The notes under the pieces are model-generated. The model searched no databases. It was not told the DNA's origin and saw only the letters and a program-made list of their open reading frames with translations. 64,000 bases of DNA from Ruixingdingia sedimenti (GTDB lineage Bacteria; Pseudomonadota; Alphaproteobacteria; Rhodobacterales; Rhodobacteraceae). The position numbers and the translations under genes are program-made. The DNA lies in the NCBI RefSeq assembly GCF_031432425.1, contig NZ_JAVKPH010000007.1, positions 62,001 through 126,000 on the forward strand, written 5' to 3'. Below are positions 50,546-59,337 of this stretch, piece by piece; positions within the stretch are counted from its first letter, which is position 1; each line of letters begins with the position of its first letter.

Positions 50546-51164
50546 GGGTGAGGTTCCGAAGTTCCAGGATGACGGCCTTGGGGTCAGTGATACTCGGATG
50601 CGCGGTCGAGGTGAACCGCCAGTCTGCCGCGGCCTCTGCCAATTCCTGTTGATAACCCGCACCTTTGGGCAAAAGTGCGATGGTCTGCGGGGCCGCGTGC
50701 AGGGCGATGAGGGGCAGAAGGCGGGGCAGCGGCGCCAGCGCACGGGCGGAAATCACGTCAGCGGCCAATGGCCGGGTCGATTCGGCGCGGGTGGTGAGAA
50801 TCACCGGGTTCAGGCCAAGTTGCCGGGATGATTCGGCCAGAAAGGTGGCCTTGCGCTGATCGCTTTCCACCAACGTCACGCGGGTTTGCGGGCTGTCCTG
50901 CGCCAGCAACACCGCGATAATGATACCGGGAAAGCCCCCGCCGCTGCCGAGGTCGGCCCAATGCGCGATATCGTCGCGGGCGTGGCCCAAGATCTGCGCC
51001 GAATCGAGGATATGGCGGTGCCAGAGATGCGGCAGCGTGCTTTTCGCCACCAGGTTGATGGCGGGGTTCCATCTGTGAACCAGCGCGGCGAACGCTTCCA
51101 ACCGCGCAAATGTTTCACGTGAAACATCCCGGCCAAGAGCGGCGGTAAACTCCTCAAGGGTCAT
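50538..51164 (-). CDS. rsmG: 16S rRNA (guanine-N7) methyltransferase RsmG
   Basis: 208 residues with ARLEAFAALVHRWNPAINLVAKSTL (partial) and ADLGSGGGFPGIIIAVLL (SAM motif). It methylates G527 of 16S rRNA; loss gives low-level streptomycin resistance. The codons for DVSRETF near the N-terminus (residues 14-20) contain a perfect parS (51111-51126). The ATG overlaps the mnmG stop by 4 bp. Confidence 0.96.
   Translation of the reverse strand: MTLEEFTAALGRDVSRETFARLEAFAALVHRWNPAINLVAKSTLPHLWHRHILDSAQILGHARDDIAHWADLGSGGGFPGIIIAVLLAQDSPQTRVTLVESDQRKATFLAESSRQLGLNPVILTTRAESTRPLAADVISARALAPLPRLLPLIALHAAPQTIALLPKGAGYQQELAEAAADWRFTSTAHPSITDPKAVILELRNLTHV
51111..51126. other. parS site TGTTTCACGTGAAACA (inside rsmG)
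   Basis: A perfect 16-bp match to the bacterial parS palindrome inside the rsmG coding region, encoding Val-Ser-Arg-Glu-Thr. It lies 0.6 kb upstream of parA, as expected for a ParB loading site. Confidence 0.92.
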
Positions 51165-53035
51165 GCCCTTGCCTTCGCCTTCTGCGCGTTGCGGATATGG
51201 GCGAGGATCAGCGTCAGTGCCGCCGGTGTCATCCCCTCGATCCGCCCCGCCTGGCCGAGCGTTTCGGGTCGCACGCGGTTCAGCTTCAGCTTCAGTTCCG
51301 TGGACAGGCCGGACAGCGCACCGTAATCGAAATCCACCGGAATCCGCTGATTTTCATCCCGCGCCACAGCCTCTATCTGCTGCAACTGGCGCGGCAGATA
51401 AGCGGCGTAGATCGCGTCGCTGCGCAGCTGATCCAGAATCGCAACGGGGATCTCGTTCAACCCTAGCACCAACGGTTTCAGCGCCTCGGGATCGGTATCG
51501 GTAAAAGCCAGTAGATCCAGCGCGCTGCGTCGCTGGCCATCCTGATTCACCGGGATACCGTGCTGTTGCAATTGCTTCGGGGTGAACCGATCCGCGCTCA
51601 ACGTGGCGCGGGCCGCCTCCAACCGTTCCATTTTGGCCTCGAACTGCCGTTGCCGGTCGGCGCCGACACAGCCGATCTCTACCCCCAAGGGCGTCAGGCG
51701 CTGGTCGGCATTGTCTGCCCGCAGATGCAACCGGAACTCCGCGCGCGAGGTGAACATGCGATAGGGCTCCGTCACCCCGCGGGTCGTCAGGTCATCCACC
51801 AGCACGCCCGTATAGGCGTTCGTGCGGCTCAACTGCACCTCATCCCGGCCCAGAACCGCCGCCGCAGCATTAAGCCCCGCCAGCAGACCCTGCGCCCCGG
51901 CCTCTTCATAACCCGTGGTCCCGTTGATCTGACCCGCGAAATAGAGCCCGGACAGCGCCCGCACCTCCAACCCCAAGGTCAGCCCCCGCGGGTCGAAGTA
52001 ATCATATTCGATGGCATAGCCGGGTTGCAGGATCTCCACCCGCTCCAGCCCCCGGATGGAACGCACGTAATCCAGTTGCACCACCGCAGGCAGCGAGGTG
52101 GAAATCCCGTTTGGGTAGATAACATCGTTCGTCAGGCTTTCCGGTTCCAGAAACACCTGATGCGTCGTCTTGTCCGCGAACCGCACCACCTTGTCCTCGA
52201 TCGAGGGGCAATAGCGCGGGCCGACGCCCTCAATATGCCCGCCGTACATCGCGGACAGATGGAGATTCTCGCGAATCACCTCATGCGTGCGCTCGTTGGT
52301 ATGGGCGATGCCGCAGGATACCTGCCGCGCAATCGGCGCATCCGACAGGAAGGACAACATGACCGGCGCGTCATCGCCCGGCTGCACCTCCAATACCGAC
52401 CAGTCGATGGTGCGCCCGTCCAGCCGTGGCGGGGTACCCGTTTTCAGCCGCCCAACGCCAAGCTCCAACCCCGCCAGCCGCCGTGCCAAGGGCTGCGAGG
52501 CCGGATCACCGACCCGCCCGCCGGGCCGCCGCTCGGCCCCCACATGGATCACACCGTTGAGAAACGTCCCCGTGGTCAGCACCACCGCCTGCGCCGTGAC
52601 CTCTGCCCCGTCGCCCAGAACCACCCCGGCCACCCGGCCATCGCGAATCAGCAGGTCGCTGACCTCACCCTCCAGCAGGTCGAGATTGTCCTGAGCCCGC
52701 AGGATCCGCTGCACCGCGTCCCGATACAACGCCCGGTCCATTTGCGCCCGGGGCCCCTGCACCGCCGGCCCCTTGCGGCGGTTCAACAGGCGATACTGGA
52801 TCCCCGCCATATCCGCCGCCCGCGCCATCACACCATCCAGCGCGTCGATCTCGCGCACCAGATGACCCTTGCCGAGGCCCCCGATAGCCGGGTTGCAGGA
52901 CATCACCCCGATGGTGTCGATCTTCATCGTCACCAGACAGGTGCGCGCACCCATCCGCGCCGCCGCCGCCGCGGCCTCGGTCCCCGCATGCCCGCCGCCG
53001 ACCACCAGCACCTGATATTGTTTCACGTGAAACAC
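51161..53035 (-). CDS. mnmG: tRNA uridine 5-carboxymethylaminomethyl modification enzyme MnmG (GidA)
   Basis: 624 residues from the first in-frame GTG (53035). FAD motif VLVVGGGHAGTEAAAAAARMG, GVMSCNPAIGGLGKGHLVRE, the conserved QINGTTGYEEAGAQGLLAG and VDDLTTRGVTEPYRMFTSRAE (partial). With MnmE it modifies U34 of several tRNAs. The first codons (MFHVKQ) read through a perfect parS. A second GTG at 53026 is spaced 8 bases from GAGGAG and may be the real start, making parS the spacer between ribosome binding site and start, and the protein 621 residues. Confidence 0.96.
   Translation of the reverse strand: MFHVKQYQVLVVGGGHAGTEAAAAAARMGARTCLVTMKIDTIGVMSCNPAIGGLGKGHLVREIDALDGVMARAADMAGIQYRLLNRRKGPAVQGPRAQMDRALYRDAVQRILRAQDNLDLLEGEVSDLLIRDGRVAGVVLGDGAEVTAQAVVLTTGTFLNGVIHVGAERRPGGRVGDPASQPLARRLAGLELGVGRLKTGTPPRLDGRTIDWSVLEVQPGDDAPVMLSFLSDAPIARQVSCGIAHTNERTHEVIRENLHLSAMYGGHIEGVGPRYCPSIEDKVVRFADKTTHQVFLEPESLTNDVIYPNGISTSLPAVVQLDYVRSIRGLERVEILQPGYAIEYDYFDPRGLTLGLEVRALSGLYFAGQINGTTGYEEAGAQGLLAGLNAAAAVLGRDEVQLSRTNAYTGVLVDDLTTRGVTEPYRMFTSRAEFRLHLRADNADQRLTPLGVEIGCVGADRQRQFEAKMERLEAARATLSADRFTPKQLQQHGIPVNQDGQRRSALDLLAFTDTDPEALKPLVLGLNEIPVAILDQLRSDAIYAAYLPRQLQQIEAVARDENQRIPVDFDYGALSGLSTELKLKLNRVRPETLGQAGRIEGMTPAALTLILAHIRNAQKAKARA
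53019..53034. other. parS site TGTTTCACGTGAAACA (5' end of mnmG)
   Basis: A perfect 16-bp parS at the very start of mnmG, overlapping its first codons and next to the mnmE stop. It is 1.9 kb from the other perfect site in rsmG. Confidence 0.92.
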
Positions 53036-53038
53036 TCC

Positions 53039-54325
53039 TCATTTGCCGATGCAGAAGGACGCGAACACCTCGTCCAAGACCTGCTCGATATCCACCTTGC
53101 CGACGAGCGATTCAAGCCGCCCGATCGCCACCCGCAACTCGCTGGCCACGATTTCCTCGCTCACCCCACGGTCCAGCATTTCCGCCGCATCCTGCAAGGC
53201 CACCCGCGCCGCCAGTACCGCATCCCGGTGCCGTGCCCGGGTGATCGTCGCGGCCCCCGCCGCGCGCCGACCCAGTTCCGCCGCGATGGCGGCCAGCATT
53301 TCGGGCACACCCTGCCCCGTCGCACCCGATACCGCACCCGCGCCACCGCCCGACAGATCCGCCTTCGCCCGCAGATGCAGATCCCCCGGCCGCGCAGCGA
53401 CAGTATCGGTTATCCCCTCCCCCTCGGGAAGCAGGAATATCCGCATATCCGCCATCTCGGCCCGTCGCCGCGCAAGATCCACGCCAAGCGCCTCGATCAC
53501 GTCGCCGGTGTCGCGCAGCCCCGCCGTATCCAACAGCGTGACCGCTAAGCCCTCCAGGTCGATCCGCACCTCGATCACATCCCGAGTTGTCCCCGGAATA
53601 TCGGATGTCAGCGCCGCCTCCCGCCCCGCGATCCGGTTCAGCAGCGTGGATTTCCCGGCATTCGGCGGCCCCACAATAGCCACCTCGAACCCGTCGCGAA
53701 TCCGCTCCGCCACGCCGAAACCCGCTTCCTCCGCCGCCAGCGCCTCGGCCACCCCATCGACCAGCGCCAGAACCTCGGGACGCACGTCCACCGGCACATC
53801 CTCATCGGCAAAGTCGATCACCGCTTCCAGCAACGCCGCCGCCCGGACCAGATCGTGCCGCCACCCCTCGGCCTTGCGCCCCAGTGCACCGGAGAACACC
53901 CGCATCGCCTGCCGCCGCTGCGCCTCGGTTTCGGAATCGATCAAATCCGCCAGCCCCTCGACCTGCGCCAGATCCAGCCGCCCGTTTTCCAGCGCCCGCC
54001 GCGTGAACTCCCCCGGTTCCGCCATCCGCAGCCCCGGCATCGCGGCCAGCATGTCCAGGACCGCCTGCACCACCGCCATGCTGCCATGCAGATGCAGTTC
54101 CACCACCTCTTCGCCGGTAAAACTCGCCCCGGCCTCGAACCACAGCACCAGCGCCTGGTCGATCACCTCGCCCGCATGACGCACGGCCCGCAGCCCCGCC
54201 CGCCGCGCGGGCGGCAGATCGCCCACCAGCGCCCGCGCCGCCGTACCGGCCCCCGGGCCGGATACGCGGACAACCGCCACGCCAGCGCGCCCCCGCGCTG
54301 TCGCCAGGGCAAAGATCGTATCCAT
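53039..54325 (-). CDS. mnmE: tRNA modification GTPase MnmE (TrmE)
   Basis: 428 residues. N-terminal folate-binding domain (residues 1-115; TIFALATARGRAGVAVVRVSG), helical domain with inserted G domain: P-loop VGPPNAGKSTLLN, IPGTTRDVIEV (G2/G3 region) and DTAGLRDTGD (DxxG). The C-terminal FCIGK carries the essential Cys. The fourth G motif (NKxD) is changed: the sequence here reads LRAKADLSGG, a common variation in Rhodobacteraceae. It lies 15 bp after rho and 3 bp before mnmG. Confidence 0.95.
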   Translation of the reverse strand: MDTIFALATARGRAGVAVVRVSGPGAGTAARALVGDLPPARRAGLRAVRHAGEVIDQALVLWFEAGASFTGEEVVELHLHGSMAVVQAVLDMLAAMPGLRMAEPGEFTRRALENGRLDLAQVEGLADLIDSETEAQRRQAMRVFSGALGRKAEGWRHDLVRAAALLEAVIDFADEDVPVDVRPEVLALVDGVAEALAAEEAGFGVAERIRDGFEVAIVGPPNAGKSTLLNRIAGREAALTSDIPGTTRDVIEVRIDLEGLAVTLLDTAGLRDTGDVIEALGVDLARRRAEMADMRIFLLPEGEGITDTVAARPGDLHLRAKADLSGGGAGAVSGATGQGVPEMLAAIAAELGRRAAGAATITRARHRDAVLAARVALQDAAEMLDRGVSEEIVASELRVAIGRLESLVGKVDIEQVLDEVFASFCIGK

Positions 54326-54340
54326 GGCGCCGGAACCCGG

Positions 54341-55618
54341 TCAGCTGTTCATCGAGTCGAAGAATTCCGAATTCGTCTTGGTCTGCTTCAGCTTGGAGAT
54401 CAGGAATTCGATCGCATCCGTCGTCCCCATCGGGTTCAGGATCCGCCGCAACACATAGGTCTTCTGCAAGTCGTTCTTGGCGACCAGCAGTTCTTCCTTC
54501 CGCGTCCCGGACTTGAGGATGTCCATCGCCGGGAAGATCCGCTTGTCGGCCACCTTGCGGTCCAGCACGATTTCGCTGTTGCCGGTACCCTTGAACTCCT
54601 CGAAGATCACCTCGTCCATGCGGCTTCCGGTGTCGATCAGCGCCGTCGCGATGATGGTCAGCGACCCGCCTTCCTCGATATTCCGCGCCGCACCGAAGAA
54701 CCGCTTCGGCCGTTGCAAGGCGTTCGCATCCACACCCCCGGTCAGCACCTTGCCCGAGGACGGCACCACCGTGTTGAACGCCCTACCAAGCCTTGTGATC
54801 GAATCCAGCAAGATCACAACATCTCGCTTATGCTCCACCAGCCGCTTGGCTTTCTCGATCACCATCTCGGCCACCGCCACGTGCCGCGTCGCCGGTTCGT
54901 CGAAGGTCGACGAAATCACCTCCCCCTTCACCGACCGCTGCATGTCGGTCACTTCTTCGGGCCGCTCGTCGATCAACAGCACGATCAGATAGCATTCGGG
55001 ATGGTTCACCTCGATCGACCGCGCAATGTTCTGCAACAGCACGGTTTTCCCCGTCCGCGGCGGCGCCACGATCAGCGCCCGCTGGCCCTTGCCGATCGGC
55101 GCCACCAGATCGATGATCCGGGCCGAACGGTCGCGGATCGTCGGATCCTCAATTTCCATCTTCAGCCGCTCGTTGGGGTAAAGCGGCGTCAGGTTGTCGA
55201 ACAGAACCTTGTGACGCGCCTTTTCCGGGTCGTCGAAGTTGATCTTCGTGACTTTGGTCAGGCTGAAATACCGCTCGTTCTCGCGCGGGGCCTGGATCAC
55301 GCCCTCGACCGTATCCCCGGTGCGCAGCGACCACTGGCGGATCATGTCGGGGCTGACATAGATGTCATCGGGGCCGGGCAGATAGTTCGCCTCGGGGCTG
55401 CGCAGGAAGCCGAAACCGTCCTGCAACACCTCCAGCACGCCGTCGCCGCCGATTTCCCAGCCTTCCTCGGCATGTTCCTTCAGCAGCTGGAACATCATCT
55501 CGCCCTTGCGCATGGACGAGGCGTTCTCGATCTCCCATTCCTCGGCCATCGCCAGCAGGTCGGCGGGGGTCTTGGCCTTGAGATCGGCAAGCCGCAAGCG
55601 TTCGGTCGTCATCGTCAT
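54341..55618 (-). CDS. rho: Transcription termination factor Rho
   Basis: 425 residues from the ATG at 55618; an in-frame ATG two codons later (55612) is equally possible. N-terminal RNA-binding domain (ADLKAKTPADLLAMAEEWEI, GFGFLRSPEANYLPGPDDIYV), ATPase with Walker A IVAPPRTGKTVLLQ, Walker B VVILLDSITRLGRAFN and Q-loop GVDANALQRPKRFFGAARN. It ends Rho-dependent transcripts. Gene order hemJ-rho-mnmE-mnmG-rsmG-parA-parB is the usual alphaproteobacterial origin-left arm. Confidence 0.97.
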   Translation of the reverse strand: MTMTTERLRLADLKAKTPADLLAMAEEWEIENASSMRKGEMMFQLLKEHAEEGWEIGGDGVLEVLQDGFGFLRSPEANYLPGPDDIYVSPDMIRQWSLRTGDTVEGVIQAPRENERYFSLTKVTKINFDDPEKARHKVLFDNLTPLYPNERLKMEIEDPTIRDRSARIIDLVAPIGKGQRALIVAPPRTGKTVLLQNIARSIEVNHPECYLIVLLIDERPEEVTDMQRSVKGEVISSTFDEPATRHVAVAEMVIEKAKRLVEHKRDVVILLDSITRLGRAFNTVVPSSGKVLTGGVDANALQRPKRFFGAARNIEEGGSLTIIATALIDTGSRMDEVIFEEFKGTGNSEIVLDRKVADKRIFPAMDILKSGTRKEELLVAKNDLQKTYVLRRILNPMGTTDAIEFLISKLKQTKTNSEFFDSMNS

Positions 55619-55676
55619 CACCAGGAAAGGCGCAGGGGCGCAGGACAGCGCGGCGCGAGGATATGCAGGGGGATTC

Positions 55677-55694
55677 CCGTCCGGGACCGGACGG
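55677..55694. repeat. Perfect inverted repeat between hemJ and rho
   Basis: CCGTCCGG and CCGGACGG with a two-base centre, 18 bp in all, in the 114-bp gap between rho and hemJ. No U-run follows. It may be a regulator site in the rho leader or a stable hemJ 3' end. Confidence 0.45.
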
Positions 55695-55732
55695 AAGCTG
55701 CGGTACCTGCGATAGCGCGCAAAGTCAACGCT

Positions 55733-56185
55733 TCAGAACTTCACGATCACGGCAAAGACGATCACCAGCAGCAAAAGCGTCGGTACTTCGTTCATCATCC
55801 GGTAGGTCCGGCCCGTGCGGGTGTTGCGTCCCTCGGCGAACTCGCGCCGCCGCGCCGCCAGCCACATGTGGAACCAGGTCATCGCCAGCACCGCCGCCGC
55901 CTTGGCCCAGGGCCACGCATCCGACCAGTCCACCACCCCCGGCGTCAGCACCAGCAGCAGCCCAAAGACCCAGGTGGAAATCATCGCCGGATTCATGATC
56001 GCCCGCAGCAACCGCCGCTCCATCGTGCGGAACAGGTCCTCCGCCTGGGGCAGGCCGTTGGCCACCTGTTCGGCGTGATAGACCATCAGCCGGGGCAGGT
56101 AGAATATCCCTGCCATCCAGGCGATGACCGACACGACATGCAGCGCCTTGATCACCAGATAATATTCCGAAAGCAGGTCGAGCAC
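55733..56185 (-). CDS. hemJ: Protoporphyrinogen IX oxidase HemJ
   Basis: 150 residues starting at a GTG (56185), chosen because GGAGG lies six bases before it. The start is LDLLSEYYLVIKALHVVSVI with the conserved His, then WMAGIFYLPRLMVYH and EDLFRTMERRLLRAIMNPAM. There are four membrane helices. HemJ oxidises protoporphyrinogen IX to protoporphyrin, the step before HemH, and is the main enzyme of this type in alphaproteobacteria. It is the first gene left of the predicted origin. Confidence 0.93.
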   Translation of the reverse strand: MLDLLSEYYLVIKALHVVSVIAWMAGIFYLPRLMVYHAEQVANGLPQAEDLFRTMERRLLRAIMNPAMISTWVFGLLLVLTPGVVDWSDAWPWAKAAAVLAMTWFHMWLAARRREFAEGRNTRTGRTYRMMNEVPTLLLLVIVFAVIVKF

Positions 56186-56605
56186 CGGCAGCCTCCATCG
56201 TTGCCTCTTCTTAATCAGAAAGAAATATTTAAAGAAAGGATTCAGAGAATGTTGGCCCTCGGGATAACAGGAAAGCCACAGTTTTCCACCGGATCGCCCC
56301 ATGGGAAAACCCTGTGGAAAATACCGGGCGCGGCGACGAAACTTTCGTAAAGCCCGAATTATATCATTTGAAATCAATGTCATGACAGGATGATGACAAA
56401 GCGGTATCCTGTTGATGCTTTTCCCGCGCCGCCGTGGATGCCCTGTTGCCCACAGGCCGCCTGTTATCCTGTCCCGAGGTGGAAAACCTGCCCCGGCGCT
56501 TGACAGCAACGGCGCCAGAGGGCCACTTCCCCTGCAACGGCTCCGGTTGCGCCCACAGCGCCCGCAAGAACAAAACGGCATTTTCCACAGACACGCCCAC
56601 ATCGG
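56186..56605. other. Putative chromosomal replication origin (oriC) region
   Basis: A 420-bp stretch without a supportable gene, markedly richer in A/T than its surroundings, between hemJ and maf, which is where oriC lies in several alphaproteobacteria. DnaA-box-like 9-mers: TGTGGAAAA (56313-56321, reverse of TTTTCCACA), TTTTCCACA (56581-56589), TTTTCCACC (56282-56290), GGTGGAAAA (56478-56486) and TTATCCTGT (56464-56472); a CTGTTATCC-type repeat recurs at 56261-56271 (reverse) and 56461-56469. AT-rich tracts at 56206-56247 (with TTAA twice) and 56358-56382 could melt. Flanking genes point away on both sides. Confidence 0.75.
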
Positions 56606-57205
56606 ATGACAATACCCCTGATCCTTGCCTCCGCCTCGCCCACCCGCACGCGCCTGCTGGCCGATGCGGGCGTCGCCGTCACCACCCGCCCCGCGCGCGT
56701 GGATGAAGACGCCCTGCGCGCCGCCATGACGGCAGAGGGCATCCGCCCGCGCGATCAGGCCGACATGCTGGCCGAACAGAAGGCCCGCCGCGTCGCCGCC
56801 CAGGCCCCGGATGCGGTGGTGATCGGCTGCGACCAGGTGCTCGACTTCCGCGGCGAGGTCTGGGGCAAACCGGCGGATGCTGATGCAGCCAGGGCACAGT
56901 TGCTGGCTCTTCGTGGCCAGACCCACCATCTGCACACGGCGGTCGTGCTATACGAGGCCGGCGCGCCGGTCTGGCGCCATGTGGACGAGGCAAGGTTGAC
57001 GATGCGCGACTTTTCCGATGCCTGGCTGGCCGGCTATATCGCGCGGGCCGGGGCGGGCATCACCGAAACCGTCGGCGGCTACCGGATCGAGGCAGAGGGC
57101 ATCCGCCTTTTCTCGCGCATCGACGGGGATCACTTCGGCATCCTCGGCCTGCCGCTGCTGCCGCTTCTCACCTATCTCGGCCAGAGGGGAATGATCGAGT
57201 CATGA
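56606..57205 (+). CDS. Maf-like nucleotide pyrophosphatase, YceF type
   Basis: 199 residues: LILASASPTRTRLLADAG at the N-terminus, VVIGCDQVLDFRGEVWGKP with the catalytic Asp, and the YceF-type GYRIEAEGIRLFSRIDGD and GILGLPLLPLL. YceF-type proteins hydrolyse m7GTP and related nucleotides. It is the first gene right of the predicted origin and overlaps aroE by 4 bp (57202-57205). It belongs to a different Maf branch from the copy at 3071-3649. Confidence 0.92.
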   Translation: MTIPLILASASPTRTRLLADAGVAVTTRPARVDEDALRAAMTAEGIRPRDQADMLAEQKARRVAAQAPDAVVIGCDQVLDFRGEVWGKPADADAARAQLLALRGQTHHLHTAVVLYEAGAPVWRHVDEARLTMRDFSDAWLAGYIARAGAGITETVGGYRIEAEGIRLFSRIDGDHFGILGLPLLPLLTYLGQRGMIES

Positions 57206-58044
57206 CCGCCGCACCTGCCCGCATTCCGCTTGCCGGTGTCATCGGCTCGCCCGTCGCGCACAGCCGCTCGCCCGCGCTGCACGGCTACTGGCTGCGCCAC
57301 TACGGGCTCAAGGGCCACTATATCCCGATGGATATCGCGCAGGCCGATCTGCGTCAGGCGCTGGAGGTTCTGCCCAGGCTCGGCTTCGTCGGCGTGAACG
57401 TGACGATCCCGCACAAGGAAACGGTGCTGGGTCTGGCCGACATCATCACCGACCGCGCGGCGCTGATCGGCGCGGCGAACACGCTGATCTTCCGCAAGGA
57501 TGGCCGGATCCACGCCGACAACACCGACGGGTCCGGCTTCATCGCCAACCTGCGGCAAGAGGCCGCGCACTGGAACCCCGGCGCGGGCCCGGCGGCGGTT
57601 CTGGGTGCCGGCGGCGCCGCCCGCGCCGTGGTCGCCGCCCTGCTGGAGGTCGGCGTGCCGGAGGTCCGCGTGGCCAACCGCACCCGCCCGCGCGCCGATG
57701 CCCTGCGGGCCGATTTCGGCGCGCGCGTCGTGGTCTACGACTGGGTGCAGGCCGGCAACATGCTGGAAGAGGCCGCGACCGTGGTGAACACCACCGCGCT
57801 CGGCATGACCGGCAAGCCGGAATTCCGCGTGCCTCTGGATGCGCTCGACCCCCGCGCGCTGGTGACGGACATCGTTTATACGCCCTTGGAAACCACGCTG
57901 CTGCAACAGGCCCGGGCCATCGGCTGCACCACGGTGGACGGGCTCGGCATGCTGCTGCATCAGGCGGTGCCGGGGTTCGAACGCTGGTTCGGCAAGCGGC
58001 CCGAGGTCACGCCCGAAACCCGGGCTGCGGTGCTGGCGGGATGA
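57202..58044 (+). CDS. aroE: Shikimate dehydrogenase
   Basis: 280 residues with GVIGSPVAHSRSPALHGYWL (shikimate-binding Ser pair), NVTIPHKETVL with the catalytic Lys, ADNTDGSGF with the catalytic Asp and the NADP motif VLGAGGAARAVVAALL followed by ANRTRPRA. It reduces 3-dehydroshikimate in aromatic amino acid synthesis. Overlaps maf and coaE by 4 bp each. Confidence 0.96.
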   Translation: MTAAPARIPLAGVIGSPVAHSRSPALHGYWLRHYGLKGHYIPMDIAQADLRQALEVLPRLGFVGVNVTIPHKETVLGLADIITDRAALIGAANTLIFRKDGRIHADNTDGSGFIANLRQEAAHWNPGAGPAAVLGAGGAARAVVAALLEVGVPEVRVANRTRPRADALRADFGARVVVYDWVQAGNMLEEAATVVNTTALGMTGKPEFRVPLDALDPRALVTDIVYTPLETTLLQQARAIGCTTVDGLGMLLHQAVPGFERWFGKRPEVTPETRAAVLAG

Positions 58045-58637
58045 CGGTGCCGTTCCGCCTGGGCCTTACCGGTTCCATCGGCATGGGAAAATCGACCACC
58101 GCCGGGCTCTTCCGGGCGGAAGGCGTACCCGTCTGGGACGCCGACGCCGCGGTGCACCGTCTTTACGCCCCCGGCGGTGCGGCGGTCGCGCCGCTGGCCG
58201 CGCTGCATCCGCCTGCGCTGGTGGATGGCGGTATCGACCGGGGCGCGCTGAAGGCATGGATCGCCGCCGACCCATCGGCGCTAAGCCGGATCGAGGCCGT
58301 GGTCCACCCCCTCGTCGGCGCCGACCGCGCGGATTTCATCTCGCAGGCAACAGCCGACATCGTGGTGCTGGACATTCCGCTGCTGTTCGAGGGCGGCAGC
58401 GACGCGATGATGGACGCCACCCTTGTCGTCACCGCCCCGCCCGCGCTGCAACGCGCCCGCGTCCTCGCCCGCCCGGGGATGACCGAGGCGCAGTTCGACA
58501 CCATCCTGTCCCGCCAGATGCCGGACCGTGACAAACGCGCCCGCGCCACCCATATCATAGAAACGCTGGCGATGGAGTCCGTCCGCGCCTGCGTCATCGC
58601 CCTGATCGCCTATATCCGCAGTACCCGCCATGCGTGA
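58041..58637 (+). CDS. coaE: Dephospho-CoA kinase
   Basis: 198 residues with the P-loop GLTGSIGMGKSTTAGLFR, VWDADAAVHRLYAPGGAAV and DIPLLFEGGSDAMMD. It phosphorylates dephospho-CoA, the last step of CoA synthesis. It overlaps dnaQ by 8 bp (58630-58637). Confidence 0.96.
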   Translation: MTVPFRLGLTGSIGMGKSTTAGLFRAEGVPVWDADAAVHRLYAPGGAAVAPLAALHPPALVDGGIDRGALKAWIAADPSALSRIEAVVHPLVGADRADFISQATADIVVLDIPLLFEGGSDAMMDATLVVTAPPALQRARVLARPGMTEAQFDTILSRQMPDRDKRARATHIIETLAMESVRACVIALIAYIRSTRHA

Positions 58638-59331
58638 AATCGTTCTCGATACCGAAACAACGGGGTTCGAACCCTCGGAAGGCCACCGCATCGTCGAAAT
58701 CGGCGCGGTGGAGCTGGTGAACCACATGCCCACCGGCCGGACCTACCACCAATACATCAACCCCGAACGCGACATGCCGGCAGAGGCTTTCGCCGTTCAC
58801 GGGCTTGGCGACGATTTCCTGCGCGACAAGCCGGTTTTCGCACGTATCGCGGCGGATTTCGTGGAATTCATCGCCGATGCGCGGCTGGTGATCCACAACG
58901 CCACCTTCGACATGAAGTTCCTGAACTTCGAACTGGGCCTTCTGGGCTATCCGGCGATGCCTGCCAACCGCGCGCTGGATACGCTGGCGATGGCACGCAG
59001 CCGGTTTCCCGGGGCGCCGGCCTCGCTGGATGCGCTGTGCCGTCGCTTTGGCGTGGACAATTCGGCGCGCACCAAGCACGGCGCGCTGCTGGACAGCGAG
59101 ATCCTGGCGGAAGTCTATCTGGAACTCATCGGCGGCCGTCAGCCCGGGCTGACACTGGCCGTCGGCCCCGCGACGCCGCGTGCGGGAAGCGCCGAAACCC
59201 TGGGCACCTGGCGCCCCGGGCCGCGCCCGCGCGCCCTGCCCCCGCGCGTGACAGCAGAGGAAACCGCCGCCCATGCCGCCTTTGTCGGGGCCATGGGCGA
59301 TGCGGCGATCTGGAAGAAATGGGGCGGCTGA
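58630..59331 (+). CDS. dnaQ: DNA polymerase III epsilon subunit (3'-5' exonuclease)
   Basis: 233 residues. Exo I VLDTETTGFEPSEGHRIVEIG, Exo II LVIHNATFDMKFLNFEL and Exo III TKHGALLDSEILAEVY hold the DEDDh residues. The C-terminal part contacts the alpha subunit. It proofreads during replication. Last of the maf-aroE-coaE-dnaQ operon and convergent with secB. Confidence 0.96.
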   Translation: MREIVLDTETTGFEPSEGHRIVEIGAVELVNHMPTGRTYHQYINPERDMPAEAFAVHGLGDDFLRDKPVFARIAADFVEFIADARLVIHNATFDMKFLNFELGLLGYPAMPANRALDTLAMARSRFPGAPASLDALCRRFGVDNSARTKHGALLDSEILAEVYLELIGGRQPGLTLAVGPATPRAGSAETLGTWRPGPRPRALPPRVTAEETAAHAAFVGAMGDAAIWKKWGG

Positions 59332-59337
59332 CCGCCC

